A DNA stretch of 64,000 bases from Comamonas testosteroni (GTDB lineage: Bacteria; Pseudomonadota; Gammaproteobacteria; Burkholderiales; Burkholderiaceae_C), in the NCBI RefSeq assembly GCF_014076415.1, contig NZ_CP043568.1, positions 3,348,001-3,412,000 of the forward strand, read 5' to 3'. The notes beneath the pieces are model-generated. The model was not told where the DNA came from. It saw nothing but the letters and a program-made list of their open reading frames with translations, and searched no databases. Made by a program: the position numbers and the translations under genes. Position 1 is the first letter of the stretch; the number at the start of each line of letters is the position of its first letter. Positions 8,559 to 17,081 of the stretch are shown piece after piece.

Positions 8559-9533
8559 ATGCTTAATTTCGGTATCGATGTGTCCCGCGACAAATTGGAC
8601 TGTGCGGTTCTTGACGAGCAGGGTCAGCCTGTCAAGCGACCGCGAACCTTTGTCAATGATGCTCAGGGCGTTCTGGACTTGATCACCTGGGCTCGCTCTA
8701 TTGCCGTGGATCAACTGCGGCGCTTTGTCATGGAGGCAACAGCCGCCTATCACGAAATCGCCGCAACGCGGCTGTATGACGCGGGCCTGCTTGTCTCGGT
8801 GGTCAATCCTGCGCAGGTTCGTTCGCTAGCGCGAGGCCTGGGCATGCTCAGCAAGACGGATGCCATTGATGCGGTCTTGTTGGCTCACTATGGCCGCTTG
8901 GCTGCCCCCAGGCCGTGGCGACCGGTACGACAAGACTTGGCACAGTTCAATGCCATGCTAATGCGCCTTGACTGCGTTGAGGCAGATCTGCGGCGCGAGC
9001 AGAATCGGCGGGAGCAAGCCTCAGTTCGCCGCTCAGCGGCTTGCGTTCTGCTCTCAATTGACCAGAGCATCGAGTTCCTTCGAGGTCAGCGCAAATCTCT
9101 GCGCAAGCTGATCGACAGCCTCATTGAATCCAGCCCTACTCTGAGCGAGAACGTGGCGCGCCTTCGGACCATTCCCGCTGTCGGCGAGAAGACAGCCAAT
9201 CGAATGGCCGCTGTTCTTGGCGCAAACACCTTCGTCAGTGCCAAGGAGGCCGCAGCCTTTCTTGGCCTAGTTCCGGTCAAGGTGGAATCGGGTGTAAGCG
9301 TCAAAGGACGCGCTCGCCTGTCGAAGGCTGGGAATCCCCGCGTGCGTGCCTCGCTATACATGGCAGCTGTTGTTGCCAAGAAAGTAAACCCGGAAATCAA
9401 GGCACTGTACGAGCGGCTATGCGCGCAGGGAAAGTCCAAGATGTCAGCACTCGGCGCCTGCATGCGAAAGTTGGTTCATCTGTGTTTCGGTGTACTTAAG
9501 TCTGGCAAGGACTATGCGCCACCCGAGCAGTGA
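8559..9533 (+). mobile_element. IS110-family transposase, intact
   Basis: The 324-residue protein is full length for the family. It has an N-terminal DEDD RuvC-like domain (FGIDVSRDKLDCAVLD, a VMEATAAYHE-type segment, and SKTDAIDA) and a C-terminal transposase_20 domain (LRTIPAVGEKTANRMAAVLG, FLGLVPVKVESGVS). Members act with a bridge/seek RNA encoded in the non-coding end of the element. The stretch 8345-8558 upstream contains no gene and is the natural place for such an RNA in an IS110-group element. It lies between a secretin remnant and an IS3 remnant. Confidence 0.9.
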
Positions 9534-9539
9534 AACATT

Positions 9540-10012
9540 GCAAGCACTTGACTTTCAAGACGGTATCTACATTCGCACTGAGCAAGGTTGGTTGTACCTG
9601 GCTGCCGTGGTGGACCTGTACTCACGCAAGGTGGTGGGATGGTCCATGAAGGCCACCCTCAACCGTAAGCATCGTGCTCGATGCGTTGCTGGCTGCAGCT
9701 TGGTGGCACAGGCCAGCAGTCGAGGTCTTGGTCCATTCCGATCAGGGCAGCCAAGGCGGATTCAAACGTTTCTGCCAAGCCCAGGGTCTGGTGCCCAGCA
9801 TGAGTCGCAGAGGCAACTGCTGGGACAATGCCGTCATGGAGTTGTTCTTCAGCAGCCTGATGAAGGAACGCATTCGCAAGCGGATCTACAAGACCCGGGA
9901 CATGGCCCGGGCCGATGTGTTTGACTACATCGAGGTGTTCTACAACCGCTCACGCAGTCACAGTCATCTGGGTGGCATCAGCCCCGAGGCGTTTGCGCGC
10001 GCCCGGGCTTGA
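9540..10012 (+). pseudogene. IS3-family OrfB C-terminal fragment, frameshifted
   Basis: Two frames together give a DDE transposase C-terminus: [20 protein letters not shown], then a shift near 9670, then [28 protein letters not shown] and YNRSRSHSHLGG. The N-terminal half is missing at the junction with the IS110 element. The sequence is close to the inverted IS3 fragment at 23600-23890. Confidence 0.85.
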
Positions 10013-10046
10013 GGCTGGGAATTGTCTACTGGAGTGGGGGCAGACC

Positions 10047-10069
10047 AGTCCCTGTAATGCAACAACGCC
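10047..10069. repeat. Solo copy of the inverted-repeat end that brackets the LysR element
   Basis: These 23 bases match the termini at 25440 and 26465 with a single mismatch (core CTGTAATGCAACAACGCC). It is probably a leftover IS end. The stretch to 10224 holds no gene. Confidence 0.75.
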
Positions 10070-10224
10070 CCTCCGAGCGACAGCTGAATCTGCCGCGCAA
10101 AGCCGTCGTCGGCTGTAGGCCAAAAGCGGACTCTCAAGAGATTGGCTAGCGACGAAGCTGGACTGGCAGTGCTCTCTTTTTTTCGCTGCCCGCCGGCCAA
10201 CAACACCAAAGACTCGCTTGCTTG

Positions 10225-11226
10225 CTAAAGGTCCAGCACCAAGCATTTGCTCTTGGCGCGAGAAACGCAAGCAGTCATGCAGTGCGTGCGCTCCTCGTCC
10301 GTCAGGATGTAGTCTTGATGGTCTACTTCACCCTCCAGGACCTCTACCTTGCAGGCGCCACACAGGCCAGAAAGGCAAGATGTGGCAACCCGATGGCCCG
10401 CAAGTTCCAGCGCGCGAACGATGGTTTGGTCGGGTAACACCTGAACCGTTTCGCCGGACTTGGCAAGCTTGACCTCGAAACTCCCAGCCGGGGTGTCGTC
10501 CGACTTTGGACGCTCTGGTGCCTTAAAGTGTTCACAGTGCACCGTACCCGATGGCCAATGCTTTGCGGCTTCCGTACATGCGTCCATGAAGCCGCTAGGT
10601 CCGCAGTAGTAGACGTGCGTCCCCGGTGCTGCGGACTTCAGCAGTTTGATCAGGTCGAGTGCTTTGGCACGGTCCCCACCGTCGTGATGCATGTGAAGGC
10701 GCTCGGCAGACACCAAAGAGCGCAATTCATCCATGAATGCCGCGTGTTTCGGCGTTCGAGAGCAGTAGTGCAGTTCGAAAGACTCGCCCCTGCTTGCAAG
10801 CGTATGGGCCATCGCTTTCAGTGGCGTGATGCCGATGCCGCCTGCCACGAGGATGCTATGAGCAGCCCCGGTAGCCAGCTTGAAAGCATTTCGAGGCCAG
10901 CCAATTTTCACGGTGTCGCCGACCCGAAGCGACTCGTGCATCGCCTTGGAGCCTCCGCGCCCCTTTAACTCTCGGAGCACACCAAGAGTCCAGTGTGTCC
11001 GGTGAGCTGGGTCTCCGGCCAACGAATAGGAGCGCACAACTCCGCCAGGCAGATGAACATCCACATGGGCTCCGGCTTCTACAGCCGGTAGCTCAAGGCC
11101 GTCCGACTGCACTAGCTCGAAGGAGTGAATGCCCTCGGCCTGCATCCGGATTGCGCGCACGACCATCTCGATGGGCTCGCCCTCCTTGTAGGGGGCAAGC
11201 GCTTCAAATACCACTGGGGCATTCAT
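10225..11226 (-). CDS. PDR/VanB-type oxygenase reductase
   Basis: The 333-residue protein has an FMN-type domain (GAHVDVHLPGGVVRSYSLAGD), an NAD-binding domain ([28 protein letters not shown]) and a C-terminal [2Fe-2S] domain (CLSGLCGAC plus a late Cys). It supplies electrons to a Rieske oxygenase. Its ATG overlaps the TGA of the upstream oxygenase remnant by four bases, so the two were translationally coupled. Because that oxygenase is now truncated, this reductase may be orphaned or may serve the other oxygenases. Confidence 0.88.
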   Translation of the reverse strand: MNAPVVFEALAPYKEGEPIEMVVRAIRMQAEGIHSFELVQSDGLELPAVEAGAHVDVHLPGGVVRSYSLAGDPAHRTHWTLGVLRELKGRGGSKAMHESLRVGDTVKIGWPRNAFKLATGAAHSILVAGGIGITPLKAMAHTLASRGESFELHYCSRTPKHAAFMDELRSLVSAERLHMHHDGGDRAKALDLIKLLKSAAPGTHVYYCGPSGFMDACTEAAKHWPSGTVHCEHFKAPERPKSDDTPAGSFEVKLAKSGETVQVLPDQTIVRALELAGHRVATSCLSGLCGACKVEVLEGEVDHQDYILTDEERTHCMTACVSRAKSKCLVLDL

Positions 11227-12485
11227 GCCATTCTCCGTGCTAGCACTTCCTGCTGCAGGTCTTCAAGTTTGCCCTTGATGAATGTGGTGCGCTCTGCACC
11301 CCGAAGAGAGTCGGACTCAGTGATGATGTTCACCACTTGCTTGGCAAGGTAGCGGCGAAGAGTGACCTCTTCGTCCTTGGTGCGGCCGACGGGCAAGTCG
11401 AAAACGTTACCCGAGCAGTAGCTGTTGGGTTCGCCATCGAAGTCGCGGAGCCATTCAGCGAACGCTTCCGGACTGGCCTTCGGATTGTTACCGCGAATTG
11501 CATCGCGGAGCAGCTTACGGAACATGTAGAGCCCCGCGTCGAACTTGATTGGGTTCTCCAGAGCATGCACGGCGATGGGGCGCTGCGAGATGATGGCCTC
11601 GTAGTCGCCAGGTGCGTATTGGCACTCCTTGTAGTTCTCGCGGGCGCGGTGGTCTGCGGGAATCGGAGGGATGTCTTCGAGCTTGTACTTGCCGAAACGC
11701 TCCGGCCGGCGCATGGCCACCTGGCCCTCCAGGAAGTCGATGGTCTCGTAACCGACCATGCTCTTGTCGCCGATGCCACGGGTGTCGATACCAGGGCCCA
11801 TGACGCGCCAGCCAATCATCTTGCTATTCACGTCGTCGACCGGCACCGTCCATCGAATCATGTGGAAGCGGCCGAAAAGCTTCTTGGCATGACCGTCTTC
11901 CGAGGTGTAGGCGTGCAGGCTGAAGTTGGGCAGCACCTGGTGCTGCACGCGGATGTACATGTGGTCGTCGTCCGACCGACGGGCGCCCGTACATGCCAGT
12001 CCCCGGCCGCCATGGATGGGCACGAACTGCATGTCCGGCGGAACCTCCATGGACGCGGCACCCACCTCGTCGAACGTGGTGCCCTGGTAGTTCTCGCCCG
12101 TCACTTGACGCTTCGCGTGCAGCGCCATCGTGTGATAGTTGTCAGCCGAGTTGTCCTGCACCTGCAGCCAGTTTGCATGCTGGAAGTTGCTGTAGGGCAC
12201 CAGTTCATCGCCCTCAGCGCAGGTGAAGTTGCCTTCCCATGCCGGGAACGGTGGCTCCTGTTCCGGTGGGCCCATGTAGGCGAACACCAGGCCGTGGCGT
12301 TCGACGGTCTTGTAGGCGCCCTGGCGAATGGAACAGCGATACCTCTCGCCTTCCTCCTCTTCGCCCTCAGGGAAGGGCACTTCCAGGCAGGTGCCATCGA
12401 CGTCGAACTTCATGCCGTGATAGCAGCACGAGATGCCGTGCTCTTCAATCTTGCCGTATTCGAGCGACGCCTTTACGCATCGCAA
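11223..12485 (-). pseudogene. 5'-truncated Rieske oxygenase alpha subunit
   Basis: About 420 residues of a ring-hydroxylating oxygenase remain. The second half of the Rieske site is present (SCCYHGMKFD), and so is the mononuclear iron site (DNSADNYHTMALH). The first C-x-H pair is gone: the reading frame starts MRCVKASLEYGKIEE, where the family has a Cys-x-His-Arg block. Upstream DNA is an IS5-family fragment, so an insertion or deletion removed the N-terminus and promoter. Without two of four cluster ligands it should not assemble a Rieske centre. Confidence 0.82.
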
Positions 12486-12519
12486 TGCGGCAATAGCTGC
12501 ATGCAGGCTGTTTGGGAGA

Positions 12520-12711
12520 AAGATATGGAAAGTCTGGAGCGGCTACCACCGAAGAAGTTTGGTGGGGACCAAGATGAACTGCATCAAGCGACTGGGTGAG
12601 CGAGCAATGTCTCGAACCTTTGAGCGCCAAGTCAATGAACTGCACATCCGGGCAGCTATCTTGAATCGATTTACTGAACTGGGCCGTCCTCAGACGGTGG
12701 CCGTGGCCTAG
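12520..12711 (+). pseudogene. IS5-family transposase C-terminal fragment
   Basis: The plus strand encodes WKVWSGYHRRSL, then KRLGERAMSRTFERQ, ILNRFTELGRPQTVAVA and a stop. This is the C-terminus of an IS5-type DDE transposase (GYHRRS...E region, with Gly-Thr where the family has the catalytic Glu-Thr). Everything before it is missing. It marks the breakpoint that truncated the oxygenase. Confidence 0.75.
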
Positions 12712-12808
12712 CCACGGCTGGGGTTGGGACGGTTCGCCTCAAGCAAGATACTTTCTGTTAGGCCCATCAAAGCATTGAAGGGATGCCAAGTTGCGCCGCG
12801 ATCAGCTT

Positions 12809-13933
12809 TCAGAAGTTGTGCCGAACTCCCATGTAGATATTTCGCGAGGCTCCGTTCGCCGAGCCTACTAGCATTGCAGGGCCTTGAGCAGTTCCGGTAC
12901 CCAGTACGTACTGCGATCCGTTCTTGTTGGTAATCCTCGCGACGCCGAAGTAGAGACGCGTCCGCTTAGACAGGTCATAGTCACCACCAAGGGCAATCCA
13001 ATTGGCATCACGATTGCCAGTCGAGGCCGTGTAGTCGGAGCGGTCATTCACTCGGGTGAACTGGGCAATGGTGGTGAATGGCCCGAATGGCACGCGCATG
13101 CCGACGTTGGTCAACCTGAACTCGCTCATGAAAGTTCCTGGCAGTCGGGCAATGGCGCCGGTGCAGGTGCTGCAAGAGTTCTTCTCAACCGTCGTACCGA
13201 GGAAAAATTTGGCGAAGCGGGCATCGTAGGATCCGCCAAGCACCATTGCCGAGATCTTGCCCGAGGCAGTGTTGTCCGCACCCTCCTGCCGCTGGAAGCC
13301 CGCATTGAGGTCGAAGCCGCCAACTTGGTAGCGCGCAGATACGCCATAACCGCGCCCGATCGTCGCAGACTTCTCACCAAAGGAATACTGCCCACGCAAC
13401 TCAAGGCCACCCCAGCGCGGAGACACATAACTGATGGCGTTGTCCTGACGCGCCGCTACACCCATCGGCAACACCTGACGCTGCGTGGTTGCGTTGATGT
13501 TCCGGGTGAGCGAAAGCAGCCCTCCAGCCCCCTCCCAGATGAAGGCATCTACATTACTCTGGACGGAATAGTAGGGTGTAGGAACACGCCCCATCTGCAC
13601 GGTACCGAGCCTTGTATCGCTGAGGCCCACCGATGCTTCGCGCCCGAAAGCACGCCCGCCTTGGGCCAAGGTACCTTCATCGAGGTTGAGGCCTTGCTCT
13701 AGGCGAAAAACGGCTGAGAGCCCTCCCCCCAAGTTCTCTACACCTCGGAAACCGAGGCTACTACCAGCACTTCCGCCCGAATACACGCGATTGATGCTGG
13801 AGCCGCCAGAGCGAGGTGAGTCCACGCCAGAGTCCATGCGTCCGTAAATGGTGACACCTCCTTGCGCGTTCGCTGCTGGGCAAATGTTGAGCAACACAGC
13901 GCATGCCACAGCATGCTTGGCCAGTCCGATCAT
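12809..13933 (-). CDS. Gram-negative general porin (Omp32-like)
   Basis: The 374-residue precursor has a signal peptide (MIGLAKHAVACAVLLNICPAANA) followed by QGGVTIYGRMDSGVD, the usual start of betaproteobacterial trimeric porins. It ends in a C-terminal Phe (GVRHNF), the outer-membrane assembly mark. The start at 13933 has AAGGAG seven bases upstream, whereas an upstream ATG lacks this. It probably lets aromatic acids cross the outer membrane, judging from its place between oxygenase clusters. Its promoter region holds two TAG-N4-CTA motifs also found before the phthalate operon. Confidence 0.9.
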   Translation of the reverse strand: MIGLAKHAVACAVLLNICPAANAQGGVTIYGRMDSGVDSPRSGGSSINRVYSGGSAGSSLGFRGVENLGGGLSAVFRLEQGLNLDEGTLAQGGRAFGREASVGLSDTRLGTVQMGRVPTPYYSVQSNVDAFIWEGAGGLLSLTRNINATTQRQVLPMGVAARQDNAISYVSPRWGGLELRGQYSFGEKSATIGRGYGVSARYQVGGFDLNAGFQRQEGADNTASGKISAMVLGGSYDARFAKFFLGTTVEKNSCSTCTGAIARLPGTFMSEFRLTNVGMRVPFGPFTTIAQFTRVNDRSDYTASTGNRDANWIALGGDYDLSKRTRLYFGVARITNKNGSQYVLGTGTAQGPAMLVGSANGASRNIYMGVRHNF

Positions 13934-14092
13934 TGATGTCTCCTTCATTTTGTTTAGGGCCTTTTACCCCAGGTCCTCTTCTTCACAATGCGCTTGATTC
14001 TTCATGGGCAGCCCCAAGCACAGTCTTACAGCGTCCACATCCTCAGATGAATCTCAATTTCATCGTGGCTCCTCTGGTTCACGAAGTATAGG

Positions 14093-14122
14093 TAGCCATC
14101 TAACAATTTTGATAGCCCTCTA
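14093..14122. promoter_or_regulatory. Paired TAG-N4-CTA operator-like motifs
   Basis: TAGCCATCTAACAATT at 14093 and TAGCCCTCTAA at 14113 are exactly 20 bases apart, about two helical turns. They lie between the divergent porin and Bug genes. The first copy matches TAGATACCTAACAATT at 23114, before the hemerythrin-oxygenase operon. The MarR protein at 15331 is the nearest candidate regulator (inference). Confidence 0.5.
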
Positions 14123-14237
14123 AGTAAATATCCCAGATTCAGAATGCCCAACTGTGGCGAAGGTGCCACGCTTTATCTGCAAGGGGGCTAGTGGTTCACT
14201 TATGGGTGGAAATCAACAGCTTGCTATTGGAGACCTC

Positions 14238-14399
14238 ATGAAAGCCTCCAGCCTCACCAGATGCTCGCTGTGCGCGACATCAGCTTTGGTCATCGCATTC
14301 CTTGGCCATACGGCCATTGCACAAGAATACTATCCGGCTAAACCGGTCACACTTGTCGTGTCCTTCACACCTGCAAGTCGCAACGACGTGATCGCCTGA
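14238..14399 (+). pseudogene. Bug/TctC binding-protein gene, 3' truncated
   Basis: An ATG with GGAGA upstream starts a signal peptide (MKASSLTRCSLCATSALVIA, then GHTAIAQ). The first mature residues of a Bug protein follow (YPAKPVTLVVSFTPASRNDV). The frame then stops at 14397 where an IS3 fragment begins. Only 53 of about 325 residues remain. It was divergent from the porin gene. Confidence 0.85.
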
Positions 14400-14418
14400 G
14401 TAATCGGCATGCGACATA

Positions 14419-14546
14419 GTCCCAGCAGCTTCCTCTGCGACTCATGCTGGGTACTCGGCCATGGGCTCGGTACAAGCGTTTGAAGTCATCGCTACTGTAT
14501 TGGGCGGATTCAACCGGTCGTCGCAACGCCTTCAATCATGGAGGTG
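14419..14546 (-). pseudogene. IS3 OrfB internal fragment (128 bp), near-identical copy at 23793-23920
   Basis: The minus strand carries the MSRRGSCWDN-type segment of an IS3 transposase. The same 128 bases recur at 23793-23920 with about six differences. To the right this copy joins IS30 sequence, while the other copy joins an IS5 fragment. Confidence 0.8.
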
Positions 14547-15191
14547 ATGATCTCCAATCGACCTGCAGAGGCAGAAGATCGTGCCGTGCCGGGGCACTGG
14601 GAAGGAGATTTAATCATCGGGTTGGACAGGTTCGCCATCGGAACATTGGTGGAGCGGTCAAGCCGCTTCACCATGCTCGTGTATTTGCCTCGCGAGGTGG
14701 GCTATGGACTGATTCCACGGACGAAGAACGGTCCTGTGCTCGCAGGCTACGGAGCCGTCACCATGGCTAATGCGCTCAAGAGAGTGGTGACCACGTTGCC
14801 AGCCCAGTTGTGGCAATCATTGACATGGGATCGTGGCAAGGAAGTGTCCGACCATGCCCGATTCACGATCGAGTCCGGGGTGAAGGTCTTCTTTGCCGAC
14901 CCTCACAGCCCTTGGCAACTTGGCAACTTGGCAACTTGGCAACTTGGCAACTTGGCAACTTGGCAACTTGGCAACTTGGCAACTTGGCACCAACGAGAAC
15001 ACAAACGGGCGCTGCGCCAATACTTCCCCAAAGGCACTGACCTGTCTCGCTGGAGCGAGCAAGAGATTCAAGCCGGGGCTCGGGCTTTGAACAACAGGCC
15101 GCGCAAAACGCTGGGCGGGAAGACACCCGCTGAGACTTTGAATGAGTGTCTAAAATCCGCGCAGCGACCCGGTGTTGCGACGACCGATTGA
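14540..15191 (+). pseudogene. IS30-family transposase, 5'-truncated, with an internal octamer expansion
   Basis: The frame begins inside the family consensus (ISNRPAEAEDRAVPGHWEGD) and runs to the normal end (LNNRPRKTLGGKTPAETLNE). The N-terminal DNA-binding part is absent. DDE residues lie in GHWEGDLIIG and the following blocks. In the last catalytic region the usual SPWQRGTNENTNG is replaced by SPWQ, then repeats of LGNLATWQ, then out-of-frame residues, before LRQYFPKGTDLS resumes. A tandem octamer expansion plus an apparent one-base loss keep the frame open. Confidence 0.8.
14911..14990. repeat. Tandem repeat, 10 copies of the octamer CTTGGCAA
   Basis: Nine perfect head-to-tail octamers and a tenth differing in its last base lie inside the IS30 transposase frame. 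Copy-number change of an 8-bp unit shifts the reading frame. The unit derives from the CCTTGGCAA found normally at this place (SPWQ codons). Confidence 0.97.
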
Positions 15192-15330
15192 ATCTGCCCC
15201 TGCACTTTGCGATATCCATAGCAACGGTAGCTGTTTTCGAAGATAGCCTATGTGTCAAGATTCTCAACAGCGCCCTGCTCTACACAAGCCAACTGAAGAC
15301 AGTTAGACATGAGGGTTGGGATAGCACTGG

Positions 15331-15876
15331 TTAAGGCTTCTGGGAACCCTGAGCAGCCGCTCGCTTCGCGTCATCTTGAAGGCACTCGTCAGTTGCCAAG
15401 TTCTCGATAATCTTCAGTAGCGAACGCCGCACGATGACGATATGCGCATCCGACAGAGACTTGACGGCCAGTGCGTTAACCTCCTCGGCCATAGGCACCA
15501 GCTTCGCCTTGAGGCGCTTGCCTGCAGGCGTGAGGAACACGTACATACTCTTACGATTGTCGGGCCGGTGCCTTCGCACGACATATCCCAGCTCCTCCAT
15601 CGCTTTCAATGCAATGGCCGTCGTGGGCGCCATTACCCCTGCTTCAGCGCTCAACTCCGCCTGGGTGAGCCCATCCCTTTCCCAGAGAATCCGCAGAAAT
15701 GTCCAATGGCCGAGCTGGACATCGTAGCGTGCCAGACGGTTCTGCAGTGACCGTAGAAATGCGCGCGTCGCGTCTTTAACCAGATGAGCCAGGCGATCGT
15801 CAGGAACGCCCTCCTGCCAGTGCTGCAGGATTCGGCTCGCCATCTCTGCTGATTCTGCCTTTGCTTTCTTAGCCAA
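15331..15876 (-). CDS. MarR-family transcriptional regulator
   Basis: A winged-helix MarR protein of about 181 residues. The core LGHWTFLRILWERDGLTQAE (helices 2-3), VMAPTTAIALKAMEELGYVV (recognition helix) and the wing RRHRPDNRKSMYVFLTPAGK are all present. MarR proteins usually repress and are released by aromatic ligands. It is the only regulator inside the 10-23 kb catabolic region and so may control the porin and the phthalate operon. The start is uncertain: the TTG at 15876 has GAGGGG six bases upstream, and an ATG at 15843 and a TTG at 15900 are alternatives. Confidence 0.85.
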   Translation of the reverse strand: MAKKAKAESAEMASRILQHWQEGVPDDRLAHLVKDATRAFLRSLQNRLARYDVQLGHWTFLRILWERDGLTQAELSAEAGVMAPTTAIALKAMEELGYVVRRHRPDNRKSMYVFLTPAGKRLKAKLVPMAEEVNALAVKSLSDAHIVIVRRSLLKIIENLATDECLQDDAKRAAAQGSQKP

Positions 15877-16169
15877 TGTCAACCCCTCAATGCATGCCAA
15901 CAGACGCTTTGCCTAGTCTATTCCCCGCAACACAGGCAACGAGCGACTACGCCTCAACGAGTCGACAATCACAAACAAGTGAGAGAAGTATGAAGATGTA
16001 CGGAACCAAGCCAAGCGAGCCTAGCAAATATAGCACTCCACATTCCGCTGCTCCGCACTCCACCACTGCAGAAACAGATCGCGCTGCGATACGGCTCCAC
16101 TGGCAGAATTGAAAGCGCACCCGAGCGGCAGCCGTGCAAGCTGTCCGCTTTGGACTTCCCCCTCAAAGG

Positions 16170-16920
16170 GCATCACCAAAGCCGATTCGGTGCCTCAGGG
16201 GTAAAGCGCCACTGCACCAATTCCGGTGCAACTGTGGCGACTGTCGGTGGTGACCACGAACTGGCGCTTGGTCTTGGCCCGAATGCCGTGCTGCTGCATG
16301 AGCTTGCGAACCCGGTCTTTGCCAACACGAATGCCCCTGGCTGCCACTGCCTTGTGCATGCGGAGCCAGCCATATTCGCCTTTGACCTCGGCATGGGTCG
16401 ATCGGATGTGGGCCAGCAGGGCTTTGTCGCTGTAGCGTGCGCCAAGCCCTGGTCGAACTGAATCCCGGCGGCGCAGCCAGCTGAAATATCCGCTGGCACT
16501 CACATCCACCACCTCGTATGCCAAGCTCACCGGGTAGCGTGCTCTCATTTGGTGAATCCAGGCGTACCTCGCAGCATGTCCTAGGCTAAGTACGCCCTAG
16601 CCTTTTTTGATATCTCGAGCTCCATCCGAAGTCAGGCATTCTCGGCTCGCAGACGAGCTACTTCCATTTTCTCCTACGTGATCTTGGCCGTACTCCCGCT
16701 GCCAGCACCGTCCAATTCCCCTTTGGCCGACTGCCGCGCCCAGTTGTCCAAACTCGCCCTCGGGATATCCAGCACCTTCGCTATCACCGCAATCGATTGG
16801 CCCGCTCGCAGCTGCCGAACAGCCTCCAGCTTTAACTCTTGCGTGTACTGCGCACTTGCATGTCTGTCATTTCTTGATTCCTTGCCGATATTTTTCAACA
16901 AGACCAAGAACTCCACGTCT
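16170..16920 (-). pseudogene. IS3-family element remnant: OrfA and N-terminal OrfB with stops
   Basis: On the minus strand, OrfA sequence (SAQYTQELKLEAVRQLRAGQ) is followed by MEVARLRAENA with two in-frame stops in the leucine-zipper tail. OrfB sequence (ASGYFSWLRR, YGWLRMHKAVAARGIRVGKD) then runs to VVTTDSRHS, shifts frame, and ends at FTPEAPNRLW. The DDE catalytic half is missing. The missing half resembles the fragment at 9540-10012, so one IS may have been split by rearrangement. Confidence 0.8.
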
Positions 16921-17081
16921 CAGGCGCAACCTCAGTAAGGCAGGACACATCGTATGGGGACCGGGCCAAAGGAGGCGCTCAGAGCACCGACGTCTTGCTC
17001 GTCCGCAGCCATCGCAGAAGAGACAGCTCATAGGGCGGAACATCCAACCGATCCGCCCGTGACTTCTACTGTGCAAGCACT

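Noticed and set aside
12526..12541. Second copy of the tRNA-Gly attachment sequence (GAAAGTCTGGAGCGG is also found at 51696)
   Set aside because: The 15-base match lies inside an IS5 transposase codon run (GKVWSG region) and does not extend into the tRNA; likely chance.
11337..12599. A 420-codon plus-strand open frame over the truncated oxygenase
   Set aside because: It is the antisense shadow of a gene with clear Rieske and iron-site motifs; its own translation has no family content.
14911..14990. CRISPR array or structural-protein repeat
   Set aside because: The 8-bp units have no spacers and lie inside a transposase frame; they derive from the local SPWQ codons.
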